A stretch of 64,000 bases of DNA from JACCTI01 sp038237435 (GTDB lineage Bacteria; Verrucomicrobiota; Verrucomicrobiia; Chthoniobacterales; UBA10450), in NCBI GenBank assembly GCA_038237435.1, contig JBBRYT010000014.1:1-64000 (forward strand), given 5' to 3'. The notes below the pieces were generated by a model, which saw nothing but the letters and a program-made list of their open reading frames with translations, had not been told where the DNA came from and made no database searches. Below are positions 15,924-24,258 of the stretch, piece by piece (position 1 is the stretch's first letter; each line of letters opens with the position of its first letter). The position numbers and the translations under genes are program-made.

Positions 15924-18488
15924 TTACGACCAAGTGATCAAGCGCAACTCATGCGCTTGCGTCAGATGCGGATGAGTAGGGACGACCCGCACGCTGAAAG
16001 CGTAGGTGCCACTTTCTGCAGCCGGAACGAAGCCCTTGTAAACATAGTGGCCGTTCCCTTCGTGATGGGTGTCCTCGTTCAGCACGGCAACGGCCGGATG
16101 CGAAACGTTTGAGACATCGTCCTTTCCCGGTTCCCCGTAATACGCTTCCACCCGCACGTGTTTCGGATCGACCGCGCCGAGATGGACCTTGGCGGAAACG
16201 AGCAGGGAATCGCCAACAAGAATGTTGTGCCGGTTTTCGTTGCCGACTTGCACGTCGTAAATCTGCACCTGCGACCAATCCTTGCGGATGCGCGCTTTCC
16301 ATTGGCTCAACTCCGTGGCGGCTTTGCCTTTCTCGCGCGCGAATTCGGCGTGCGCTTTATCCGCGGGAATGTAGAGACGCTCGGCGTATTCCTGCACCAT
16401 GCGGTGCGTGTTGAAAACCGGCGTGACGCTGCGGATTGATTCGCGCATCAATTGCAACCAGGCCAGCGGAAGTTTGCCATCGGGTTTGGCGTAATAGAGC
16501 GGCACAATCTGGTTCTCGAGAATCTGGTAGAGACTCGCGATGTCGACGGCGTTTTGAAATTCCGCGGGACCTGTTTCGATTTCCGCGCCGATGGCCCAGC
16601 CATTTTTCCCATTGTAACTTTCGCACCACCAGCCATCGAGCACGCTGAGATTCAATCCGCCGTTCGGCGGTAATTTCATTCCGCTTGTACCGCTAGCTTC
16701 AAGCGGACGCAGCGGATTGTTTAGCCAAAGATCGACGCCTTGGACGAGACGGCGCGCGATGTAAGTATCGTAGTCTTCAACAAAAACGATGCGATTTTCC
16801 AGTCCGGTTTCGCGACTGAATTTGTAAACTTCCTTGATCAGCGCTTTGCCGCCTTCATCGCGCGGATGCGATTTGCCCGCGAAAATAAATTGGACCGGCC
16901 GCGTCGCATCGTTGAGCAAACGCGCCAGCCGTTCTTTGTCGGAAAATAAAAGCGCGCCGCGCTTGTAGGTGGCGAAACGTCGCGCGAACCCGATCGTCAA
17001 AACCTCCGGATCGAGCACCTGATTAATTTTGCGAATCGCTTCCGGCGATTCGCCGATGCGTTGCGCGCGGACGCGCATGCGGTCGCGCACGAACTCAACC
17101 AGGCGCGCCTTTAATTTTTGGTGCGTCGTCCAAAGTTCCGCGTCAGGAATGTCGATCACACCGCGCCAGAACTCGACATCGGTCAGGCGATCTTCCCATT
17201 TGCCGAGATACTTGGTGTAGAGCGCGGAAAATTCCGGCGCCATCCACGTCTTAGTATGAATTCCATTGGTGATACTGGTGATGGGTACTTCCTGCACCGG
17301 GACGCCGGCCCACACATCTTTCCAAAGTCCGCGGCTTACTTCGCCATGTAGTCTGCTGACGCCGTTGGCGTGTCGGCTGGCGCGGAGAGCCAGAATCGTC
17401 ATGCTGAACGGGTCGTCCGGATTGACGCGAGTTTGTCCGAAGCTGAAAAGTTCGTCGAAGGGCAGACCCATCTCTGACGCAAACTCGGCGAAGTATTTTT
17501 GCATCATCGCGCGCGGGAAAGCGTCGTTACCCGCGGGCACGGGTGTGTGCGTGGTAAAAATGTTGGAAGCCGCGACCAATTGCAGCGCGGCATAAAAATC
17601 GAGCCCTTGTTCTTTGTGGAGCAAACGAATCCGCTCGAGCGCGAGAAAGGCCGAGTGGCCTTCGTTCATGTGGAAAACTTTCGCGCTGATGCCGAGTGCG
17701 CCGAGCGCGCGCACCCCACCGATGCCGAGCACCATTTCCTGGCGCATCCGCATTTCCAGATCGCCGCCGTAAAGCTCCGCGCTGATCAGTCGATCTTCCG
17801 GAGAATTCTCCGCCACATCGGTGTCCAACAAGTAGAGATTGATCCGGCCGACGTGCAGCTCCCAGATTTTCGCGAGTACCTCGCGATCAAGGATGCGCAC
17901 AGAAATCAAAACGCGCGCGTTATCGCGCCGCACTTCCCGAATCGGCAAATGATGAAAGTTCTGATTCAGACTGACGGCTTCCTGCATGCCGTCCTTGTCG
18001 ATCTGTTGTTTGAAATAACCGTGCCGGTAGAGCAGCCCAATCGCGACGAAGTTTAGATCGAGATCGCTGGCTGATTTACAATGGTCGCCGGAAAGAATGC
18101 CGAGGCCGCCGGAATAATTCGGGATCGATTCGTGAAATCCGAATTCGGCGGAGAAATAAGCGACGGTATTTTTGAGCGAACTGCCCGCGCCTTTTTTTCC
18201 GTAGGTGTCTTTGCGCGCGAGGTATTTTTTGAAAGTGTCGTGCACCTCCTTGAGCTCGCGCAGAAACTCATCGTCTTCGGAAACTTCGACGAGGCGCGCC
18301 TGCCGCGACAGTTGGAGCATGCGGACGGGGTTGTGATTGGTCCGATTCCAAAGCTCGGGATCGAGATGACGAAATAACCGGCGCGCCGAAGGCTCCCAGG
18401 TCCACCAGAGGTTGAAGACCATCTCGCGCAGCGGTTCGAGCGCGGGCGGCAATCTCGGGACGACGTTATAAGTTAGATACTTTGGCAT
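15924..18488 (-). CDS. glgP: Alpha-glucan (glycogen) phosphorylase
   Basis: An 854-residue cytosolic enzyme that releases glucose-1-phosphate from glycogen or maltodextrin. It belongs to the short bacterial type with an N-terminal DUF3417 segment (residues about 10-125, LREMVFNLWWTWEP). The PLP lysine is in EASGTSGMKLPPNGG at about residue 605, close to the C-terminal part of the catalytic core, and FARRFATYKR marks the phosphate-binding region. The last 100 residues form an extra beta domain (ILVGDSLLVSAKVHLG) common to this type. The rhomboid gene is upstream on the same strand with 72 bp between. Glycogen debranching and treZ genes at 52-56 kb could use the same polymer. Confidence 0.95.
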   Translation of the reverse strand: MPKYLTYNVVPRLPPALEPLREMVFNLWWTWEPSARRLFRHLDPELWNRTNHNPVRMLQLSRQARLVEVSEDDEFLRELKEVHDTFKKYLARKDTYGKKGAGSSLKNTVAYFSAEFGFHESIPNYSGGLGILSGDHCKSASDLDLNFVAIGLLYRHGYFKQQIDKDGMQEAVSLNQNFHHLPIREVRRDNARVLISVRILDREVLAKIWELHVGRINLYLLDTDVAENSPEDRLISAELYGGDLEMRMRQEMVLGIGGVRALGALGISAKVFHMNEGHSAFLALERIRLLHKEQGLDFYAALQLVAASNIFTTHTPVPAGNDAFPRAMMQKYFAEFASEMGLPFDELFSFGQTRVNPDDPFSMTILALRASRHANGVSRLHGEVSRGLWKDVWAGVPVQEVPITSITNGIHTKTWMAPEFSALYTKYLGKWEDRLTDVEFWRGVIDIPDAELWTTHQKLKARLVEFVRDRMRVRAQRIGESPEAIRKINQVLDPEVLTIGFARRFATYKRGALLFSDKERLARLLNDATRPVQFIFAGKSHPRDEGGKALIKEVYKFSRETGLENRIVFVEDYDTYIARRLVQGVDLWLNNPLRPLEASGTSGMKLPPNGGLNLSVLDGWWCESYNGKNGWAIGAEIETGPAEFQNAVDIASLYQILENQIVPLYYAKPDGKLPLAWLQLMRESIRSVTPVFNTHRMVQEYAERLYIPADKAHAEFAREKGKAATELSQWKARIRKDWSQVQIYDVQVGNENRHNILVGDSLLVSAKVHLGAVDPKHVRVEAYYGEPGKDDVSNVSHPAVAVLNEDTHHEGNGHYVYKGFVPAAESGTYAFSVRVVPTHPHLTQAHELRLITWS

Positions 18489-18560
18489 CGGGCGAGGCGG
18501 TCCGAATTTGGGAAGGGGATAATGTCAGGAATCTCCCTAGCAGCAAGCGTTCCGTATGGA

Positions 18561-20015
18561 TCAGATCAAATCGCGCCGCGGGGCCAGCAGCAGACCGAGA
18601 ATCAGACCACTCGTTAGACCACAAAGATGCGCGCCCAGACTGATCTGCGGCGTGGAAAAATCAAAGGCTGTCTGAATAACGATGATGAGGACAATGTTAA
18701 CGAAACGCCGTCGCGCCATTGGGACGTGACGATGCAAGGCGAGGAAGGCGGCCCACGCGCCCACCACACCCATGACAGCGCCCGATGCGCCGACGAGCGA
18801 TTCGGTTTGGGTGAGGCCGAAGCGCCAGAGCGCAACCACGCCTGCGCTCGAACCAAGGCCGGAAAGAAAATAGCAGATTGTGAATCGCAGAGTTCCGAAA
18901 CTCGTTTCCAAAGCAGGACCGAGCACATAGAGCGCGTAGACATTTACGAAGAGATGCAGCGGGCCGTAGTGAAGGAAGGTCGCGCTCAGGAGCCGCCAAT
19001 ACTGGCCGGCCTGCAGGACAAACGTCGGTTCAAGCGCACCGAGGCGATGGAGCACGAGCGGATTCATCGATCCGCCTAACGAGACCTCGACAAGAAAAAC
19101 GATGACGTTCAAGAGAATGATGACGATGACAGCCGGCGTAGCGCGGAAATTTTGTGCGGGAAGAATGGAACCGTGCCGACGCAAGACCGCGTGAGCTAAC
19201 CGATCAACGGTGGACTCGTTAGGCGCACTAAGTGGCGCGGCCGCTGACTGACTCGTCGCGAGCCAATAATTTTTCACCCGCTCAGGCAGACGGCGTAATC
19301 GCGTTTGCAGGATTCGTTCGACGGCATCGCCGCGCCCGCAGAACGACAGGACGGTGAGCAGGCTAAGCAGGAAGGCCGATTGATATTGGACCGAACTCAG
19401 GAGCGACGAGATCCGACCGGAGCATTGTCTAACGAGTTCATCGCGCTGACCAAGCTCGCCTAACGAGCGGAAGTAAAGCGGCAGCAAGGTCGCGTCTTCA
19501 CCCAGGCCGAGACGCGGGATGTTTCGCTCCGACCAGGCGCGTAGATTTTCCCATTCGCCATGAATGAAAAATCGCCAGGCCGTGGCGCGCCGTCCGATGA
19601 CGCCATCTTGCCGCGAAAGGCTCTGAAGGATTGCGTCTGCTTCTATTATAGAACCGCGTTGCGCGAGTTGGAGAGCGCGCAGCAGGTCTCGTTCGTCTCG
19701 CAGCGCGCGCGAAGGATGAAGAAACCGCAGGAGTCCGAGAATCCAACGCGCCGTGGAAAATCGTTGCACGGCCACGGCTTCCGTCGCCTGCCGCAGGCCG
19801 ACCATCGGCAGCAGGAGCAACGCGAGCCACGCGCCCGCGCCGATGTAACCGGCGCGGTCCGGCGAAAGTAGCCAGGCAAGCGCCGTCACAATCAGGACTG
19901 CAATCGCGGCCAACCACCAGCCGCGATTGAGCGCGGCGTTGCGCGCCGTTCGGATCAAAACGATAACCGGCGAGACCGACGCAACGAAAAGGAGGAGATG
20001 ATTGAGATCGAGCAT
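18561..20015 (-). CDS. Rhomboid-family intramembrane serine protease with a large N-terminal part
   Basis: From the ATG at 20015 (MLDLNHLLLFV) the product is about 484 residues; an upstream start at 20081 would overlap the divergent DsbA-like gene. Two or three N-terminal membrane helices are followed by a soluble helical region of about 160 residues (80-240), then a six-helix rhomboid domain (about 290-480). Motifs: HYGPLHLFVNVYAL in the helix-2 loop, the nucleophile Ser411 in GASGAVMG, and the catalytic His463 in AHLCGLTSG. It should cleave membrane helices of unknown substrates. Four exact or near copies of the dispersed 9-mer fall within it (18610 near, 19075, 19215, 19428 near, 19459), the densest cluster in the window. 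Confidence 0.88.
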   Translation of the reverse strand: MLDLNHLLLFVASVSPVIVLIRTARNAALNRGWWLAAIAVLIVTALAWLLSPDRAGYIGAGAWLALLLLPMVGLRQATEAVAVQRFSTARWILGLLRFLHPSRALRDERDLLRALQLAQRGSIIEADAILQSLSRQDGVIGRRATAWRFFIHGEWENLRAWSERNIPRLGLGEDATLLPLYFRSLGELGQRDELVRQCSGRISSLLSSVQYQSAFLLSLLTVLSFCGRGDAVERILQTRLRRLPERVKNYWLATSQSAAAPLSAPNESTVDRLAHAVLRRHGSILPAQNFRATPAVIVIILLNVIVFLVEVSLGGSMNPLVLHRLGALEPTFVLQAGQYWRLLSATFLHYGPLHLFVNVYALYVLGPALETSFGTLRFTICYFLSGLGSSAGVVALWRFGLTQTESLVGASGAVMGVVGAWAAFLALHRHVPMARRRFVNIVLIIVIQTAFDFSTPQISLGAHLCGLTSGLILGLLLAPRRDLI

Positions 20016-20064
20016 TGACCTTCGCGCACAGTCAGCGCAGAACGCTTCACGTCCAATTGCGCAC

Positions 20065-20724
20065 ATGAAAATCACGGTCACGAATTATCTCGAAGTCATT
20101 TCCTCCTGGTGTTTTTGGGCGATGCCGATGTGGACGGAATTGCAAAAGCGCTACGCGGGCCGCGTGGATTTCCAATGGAAAATCGCGCTCATGGACGCAT
20201 CGGGTTTTCCGAAATCGATCGAGCAATGCGACTGGTTTTACCGACGTAGCGGAATCATGATGCGCTCGCCGTTCATGCTGAAGCCGGGTTGGTTCAAACC
20301 GAACCTGCAAGAATGCATCGAACCGAATCTGGTCGCGGAAGCTGCGCGCGACCTCGGGGTGACTGACGATCGCGTAGTGATCGCGCTTTCGAATGCCACC
20401 GTGGTCGATGGCATTCAGACGGGCGATTTCGAAACCGCGGCGACCATCGGAGCGAATGCCGGCGGCTTGGGCAAAGCGAAACTTCTCGAATGCGCGCGCT
20501 CAACTGAAATCGAGAAGAGAATCCGCGCCACGACCGCCGAGTTTCACGCCATGCAGGTGACGCAACGTCCGACCTTCGTCATCGACAGCGAGATCGGCGA
20601 TCGCGCGATTTTTTCCGGCTTCGCCAAGTTGGAACCTATCGCCACCACACTTGATTCGATGCTCGACGACATCAGTGCTTACGAATCGTACGCGGCCCAT
20701 TTCGGCCAACCGCCGGCCTCTTAG
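20065..20724 (+). CDS. DsbA-family (FrnE/HCCA isomerase-like) thioredoxin-fold protein
   Basis: From the ATG at 20065 (MKITVTNYLEVIS) about 219 residues, no signal peptide, so cytosolic. The start is a beta strand followed by SSWCFWAMPMW at the active-site position. Only one Cys is present, so the CxxC redox pair of DsbA is missing and a disulfide exchange role is unlikely. Later features (GIQTGDFETAA, and RPTFVIDSEIG with the cis-Pro) match the FrnE/2-hydroxychromene-2-carboxylate isomerase branch. A glutathione- or isomerase-type function is possible. It diverges from the rhomboid gene across 49 bp. Confidence 0.75.
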   Translation: MKITVTNYLEVISSWCFWAMPMWTELQKRYAGRVDFQWKIALMDASGFPKSIEQCDWFYRRSGIMMRSPFMLKPGWFKPNLQECIEPNLVAEAARDLGVTDDRVVIALSNATVVDGIQTGDFETAATIGANAGGLGKAKLLECARSTEIEKRIRATTAEFHAMQVTQRPTFVIDSEIGDRAIFSGFAKLEPIATTLDSMLDDISAYESYAAHFGQPPAS

Positions 20725-20946
20725 TTCGCACCAATTTCGTCTTGCCACGGCAACAATGTTGCTCTCAAGTTCCACTCGGTTCGCGATTTTCGCGGGCTCG
20801 TCGTTGCGGCCATCGCAGCCGCGACGAGGCAGGAGTGTTCGGAGCGGTTCAAGGCCACGCCGGAAATTGCGATAAAGAATAATAACGGCGAGGCAGTTCA
20901 CTCCGCGCTTCGTCGGTCAGGAGCTTGACTTAATCTGCAATCACAA

Positions 20947-21534
20947 ATTCGTGTAAACGGCCGGATTCGCGCGCGCGATGTCCGGGTCATTATGGCCGCA
21001 ACGGGCGAGCAGCTCGGCGTCATGAAATTGTCCGATGCCATTCGCCGGGCGCAAAGCATCGGGCTCGATCTGGTGGAAGTGGCGCCCACGGCTAATCCGC
21101 CTGTCTGCAAGATCGTCGACTTCGGTAAGTTTCGTTACGATTTGTCTAAACAGGAAAAGGACAAAAAGAGTTCCGGAACGAAACTGAAAGAGATCAAGTT
21201 TCGAGTAAACATCGACGAACACGATTACCTGACGAAATTGCGTCACGGCGAAGCGTTTCTCGATAAAGGAAATAAGGTTCGCGTGCAGTTGCAATTCCGC
21301 GGCCGCGAAATGGCCCACCAGGAATTCGGCATGCAGTTAATGGAAAAGGTGCGCGACGATTTGAATGGCATGTCGCAGGTCGAAATGGAACCGAAGGCGG
21401 CCGGGCGAAATATCACGATGACACTTTCGCCGCTGCCGGCCGCGCGGAGAAAACGCCGCTTTTCCGTTCCCGCGCAGGATGCGGAAGCAGAGCAGGCGAG
21501 CGAGAACGGCGCAGAAGACGACGACCAGTCTTAG
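20947..21534 (+). CDS. infC: Translation initiation factor IF-3, probably with a non-ATG start
   Basis: IF-3 binds the 30S subunit, blocks 50S joining and checks the start codon. The first ATG (20992) would begin inside the N-domain, cutting the strand that precedes GEQLGV. In-frame codons upstream read I-R-V-N-G-R-I-R-A-R-D-V-R-V-I, the normal IF-3 N-terminus, until a TGA at 20926. That stretch has no ATG, GTG or TTG: only ATT (20947), CTG (20935) and further ATT codons. ATT is the start codon of E. coli infC, where IF-3 represses its own non-canonical start. AGGAG at 20919 is 11 bases from CTG and 23 from ATT, so CTG stays possible. Linker and C-domain are complete; an acidic tail ends it. 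rpmI and rplT do not follow. Confidence 0.9.
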   Translation: MRVNGRIRARDVRVIMAATGEQLGVMKLSDAIRRAQSIGLDLVEVAPTANPPVCKIVDFGKFRYDLSKQEKDKKSSGTKLKEIKFRVNIDEHDYLTKLRHGEAFLDKGNKVRVQLQFRGREMAHQEFGMQLMEKVRDDLNGMSQVEMEPKAAGRNITMTLSPLPAARRKRRFSVPAQDAEAEQASENGAEDDDQS

Positions 21535-21556
21535 CTCCTCCGATCGAGGGAGCAGC

Positions 21557-21976
21557 CTACGCTTTGCGGCCGCCGAGCACTCGACGCTGCTGATCCCCGG
21601 CCGGTGTCAGAATCACCTTGATGCGATCGGGCCAGAAAAAGCTGATATACCACTGCAACGGGCTCTTCGTGGCTGGTTTGAAACGGTAGCGTTGCAGCGT
21701 CTGCCTAACATGCTCGTCGATCACGGCGTTTCCGCTCGACATGTTACGCTTCAGATTCTTTACGCTGCCGTCTTCGGCGAGCTCCATTATGTATCCGGCT
21801 GAGCCACTGTGTTTCGCGCTCCCTGCCTCTTCGGGGTAATAGAAGTCGCCGCCGGAAACCAAGTGGCCCCGCAAAAAAAAGAGCGCAGCACCGTCGATTT
21901 CCACCTTTGTGATTCGAGCGGACGCGACAGTCGAAACAAAGACGACTGCGACTGTACTCAGAAGCGCGGTTTTCAT
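21557..21976 (-). CDS. Small exported protein with a TonB-like C-terminal domain
   Basis: A 139-residue protein with a signal peptide (MKTALLSTVAVVFVSTVASA). The second half, with GYIMELAEDGSVKNLK..SSGNAVIDEHVRQTLQRYRFKPA, matches the TonB C-terminal fold of stand-alone proteins common in Verrucomicrobia and Bacteroidetes. Without the N-terminal anchor and Pro-rich spacer of true TonB it is unlikely to transduce energy. Its ATG overlaps the stop of the upstream phosphodiesterase gene by four bases (ATGA), so it is translationally coupled to it. Confidence 0.7.
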   Translation of the reverse strand: MKTALLSTVAVVFVSTVASARITKVEIDGAALFFLRGHLVSGGDFYYPEEAGSAKHSGSAGYIMELAEDGSVKNLKRNMSSGNAVIDEHVRQTLQRYRFKPATKSPLQWYISFFWPDRIKVILTPAGDQQRRVLGGRKA

Positions 21977-22821
21977 GACGACGAAACGCTGATGACGTCT
22001 TGCGGTGGTGTCTGCCCGCGAACTTCCGACGGCGGGGATGAATGCAGCTCATTCACGCGTGTGATCGCGATAGCGCGGCCGGTCGTCTCGTCCACGGTGA
22101 CGAGCGCGCCGCAAATCCGCACGTCGCCTTTCGCAATCGGAAATGGCGCGGGCAGGTTCGAAATGAAACGGTTCACGATCGGATCCACTGCGCGTCCAAG
22201 AATGGACTCGTTAGGCCCGCACATTCCCGCATCGCAGATGAATGCGGTGCCGCCCGGGAAAATTTGTTCGTCGGCCGTTTGCACGTGGGTGTGCGTTCCC
22301 ATTACCGCGGAAACCCGTCCGTCCAGAAAACGGCCGAGTGCGATTTTTTCGCTGGTCGTTTCACCGTGCACATCAACCAGAATGATCGGAGTTTCGGTGC
22401 GCATTTCCGCCACCGCGACATCGATCGCTTCGAATGGATTCTCCAAAATCGGCTGCATAAAAGTCCGGCACTGCACGTTGATCACGCCGATTTTCCCTTT
22501 GGCGGTTTCGAGAACAATCGAACCTCCTCCCGGAGCGCCCGGCGGATAATTGATGGGACGCAACAACCGCGGTTCCGTATCGAGAAAACCAACAATCTCT
22601 TTCTGGTCCCAGACGTGATCGCCGGTGGTAATTACCGACGCACCAGCGCGCAGGAGATCGATGGTAATTTTCGGCGTGATGCCGCGTCCGGCCGCCGCAT
22701 TCTCGCCGTTCACCACAATGAAATCGAGCGCGTGCTCCGCTTTCAATTCCGGCAGGCGATTGATGACCGCAGTGCGTCCAGGCTCGCCAACGATGTCGCC
22801 CAGAAACAGAATCGTCAGCAT
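21973..22821 (-). CDS. ymdB: YmdB-family metallophosphoesterase (2',3'-cyclic nucleotide phosphodiesterase)
   Basis: A 282-residue cytosolic enzyme. All metal-binding blocks of the TIGR00282/YmdB family are present: FLGDIVGEPGR at the N-terminus, VVNGENAA, TTGDHVWDQKE, LVDVHGETTSEK and GTHTHVQTAD. Studied relatives (Bacillus YmdB, Deinococcus DR1281) hydrolyse 2',3'-cyclic nucleotides and affect biofilm or RNA turnover. The last 25 residues extend past the usual end. An exact dispersed 9-mer is at 22207 (Pro-Asn-Glu). The TonB-domain gene overlaps its stop. Confidence 0.9.
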   Translation of the reverse strand: MLTILFLGDIVGEPGRTAVINRLPELKAEHALDFIVVNGENAAAGRGITPKITIDLLRAGASVITTGDHVWDQKEIVGFLDTEPRLLRPINYPPGAPGGGSIVLETAKGKIGVINVQCRTFMQPILENPFEAIDVAVAEMRTETPIILVDVHGETTSEKIALGRFLDGRVSAVMGTHTHVQTADEQIFPGGTAFICDAGMCGPNESILGRAVDPIVNRFISNLPAPFPIAKGDVRICGALVTVDETTGRAIAITRVNELHSSPPSEVRGQTPPQDVISVSSS

Positions 22822-22860
22822 GCCGCGAAGATGCGTGTTATTTAACGCGAAAGCAAAACT

Positions 22861-24225
22861 GTGATGGTATCTTCAGTTTGTAGCGACGGCGCTGTGTCGC
22901 CGTCCGAGCGCGTTGATTCCAGTGAACGCTTTTTTACGCCGAGGCAGCGGCGTCGCTACAACTTCGCCTTTGAAGCGCTATGGATTTTTCTTGCGTTGGT
23001 CTCGTTAGGCGCGGCGGAGAGTTTGTCACCTTTGTCCGAAGCGCCCGATTGGTCCGCCCTGGAGAAGTTTCAAGAAACGATGACGCATGAGGAATTCATC
23101 GAACGTCTGCAGGATATTTATTGTCCGCGCGGTTTGAGTCCCGACCTTCTAGTGATTGATGAGAATGTCGTTCGCATTCTCACGAGCAGGGGGATGCAGA
23201 ATTGGTTCACGCTGCGTTTTGCTGCCAACGAAAACAATCGCAAGCCGGTCAAGAATGATTGGCGCTCGGTCGCAGTTTTTCCACGCGCAAAAAAAGGACG
23301 CGAGCTGGCCGGTTGGAAGATCGCGCTTGATCCCGGCCACATCGGCGGTTCGTGGGCGCGGATGGAAGAACGCTGGTTGCAAGTCGGCGACGCCAAACCA
23401 ATCCAGGAAGGCGATATGACCCTGTTAGTGGCGAAGTTACTTGCACCGAAGTTGGAGAAACTCGGCGCGACGGTTTCCTTCGTACGCGATAAACTCGAGC
23501 CGAGCACCCCCAAGCGTCCCGATGATATGAAGGAAGTCTCGCGCGAGGTTCTGTTACGCGCGGGGAAGGTCGAGCCGCGCGAAAATTTCGATGGTCCGGG
23601 CGATCCGCAAAAGGAGCAAACCCTGCGCTGGCAGGACGAGCTTCTCTTTTATCGTAACAGCGAGATCCGCGCCCGCGCCACAAAGGTAAATACCAAACTG
23701 AAACCGGACGTCGTCCTTTGCCTGCACTTTAATGCGGAGGCTTGGGACGATCCTACCAAGCCTACCTTAACTGATCACAATCATCTCCACCTGCTAGTCA
23801 ACGGTTCTTATTTGCCGGCGGAATTGGAATTCGATGACGTGCGTTTCGAAATGGTGCGGCGTCTTCTTAGCCGCACCTTCGACGAAGAATTTCCCCTCGC
23901 GGAAAACTGCGCGCGTGCCATGGCGGGCCGAACACATCTACCGCCTTATCAATACACAACTGAGAACGTGACTAGCCTTGGCCAGACCGGTTACGTCTAT
24001 GCACGGAACCTTCTCGCGACCCGTTTGTTTGAATGCCCCGTCGTTTACTTCGAGCCCTATGTGATGAACAGCGATGAAGTCTTCTGGCGAGTGGAGGAAG
24101 GCGACTACGAAGGTATTCGCAATGTGAATGGCACTGAGCGTCCCAGTATCTTTCGCGAATATGCCGACGGGGTAGTAGATGGCCTGGTTAATTACTGCAG
24201 GGAGGCGCGCGCTGCGGTGCGTTGA
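22861..24225 (+). CDS. N-acetylmuramoyl-L-alanine amidase, exported (Amidase_3)
   Basis: A peptidoglycan amidase cleaving between MurNAc and the stem peptide in the envelope. The zinc enzyme motifs are visible: ALDPGHIGG (first His), a Glu in the EERWLQVGD..IQEGD stretch, and CLHFNAEAW (second His). The GTG start at 22861 gives 454 residues, but the first about 35 codons lie in a palindromic element (22878-22961) and look like non-native coding. The hydrophobic signal core ALWIFLALVSLGAAES starts at about residue 40. No in-frame ATG precedes that core; the start could instead be a TTG inside it. An exact dispersed 9-mer lies in the signal peptide (23001). Confidence 0.85.
   Translation: MMVSSVCSDGAVSPSERVDSSERFFTPRQRRRYNFAFEALWIFLALVSLGAAESLSPLSEAPDWSALEKFQETMTHEEFIERLQDIYCPRGLSPDLLVIDENVVRILTSRGMQNWFTLRFAANENNRKPVKNDWRSVAVFPRAKKGRELAGWKIALDPGHIGGSWARMEERWLQVGDAKPIQEGDMTLLVAKLLAPKLEKLGATVSFVRDKLEPSTPKRPDDMKEVSREVLLRAGKVEPRENFDGPGDPQKEQTLRWQDELLFYRNSEIRARATKVNTKLKPDVVLCLHFNAEAWDDPTKPTLTDHNHLHLLVNGSYLPAELEFDDVRFEMVRRLLSRTFDEEFPLAENCARAMAGRTHLPPYQYTTENVTSLGQTGYVYARNLLATRLFECPVVYFEPYVMNSDEVFWRVEEGDYEGIRNVNGTERPSIFREYADGVVDGLVNYCREARAAVR
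22878..22961. repeat. 84-bp REPIN-like imperfect palindrome
   Basis: Outer arms TTGTAGCGACGGCGCTG (22878-22894) and CAGCGGCGTCGCTACAA (22945-22961) are inverted repeats matching at 16 of 17 positions. Between them are further GC-rich segments (GTCGCCGTC) and a T run. Paired short palindromes of this size are typical of REPIN elements mobilised by a RAYT transposase. It lies at the 5' end of the amidase reading frame. Only one full copy is seen here; the shorter palindrome at 10119 may be related. Confidence 0.6.
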
Positions 24226-24258
24226 CCTGTTAGGTATGGTTAGTTCAGCAGAAAGTAA

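Noticed and set aside
20500..20901. A 133-codon minus-strand frame in the infC leader and the DsbA-like gene
   Set aside because: It is mostly antisense to the DsbA-like gene, has an Arg-rich composition typical of shadow frames, and shows no start signal or known domain.
21535..21556. Hairpin GCTCCTC...GAGGGAGC after infC as an intrinsic terminator
   Set aside because: The stem has a bulge and no T run follows; support is too weak to list it as a feature.
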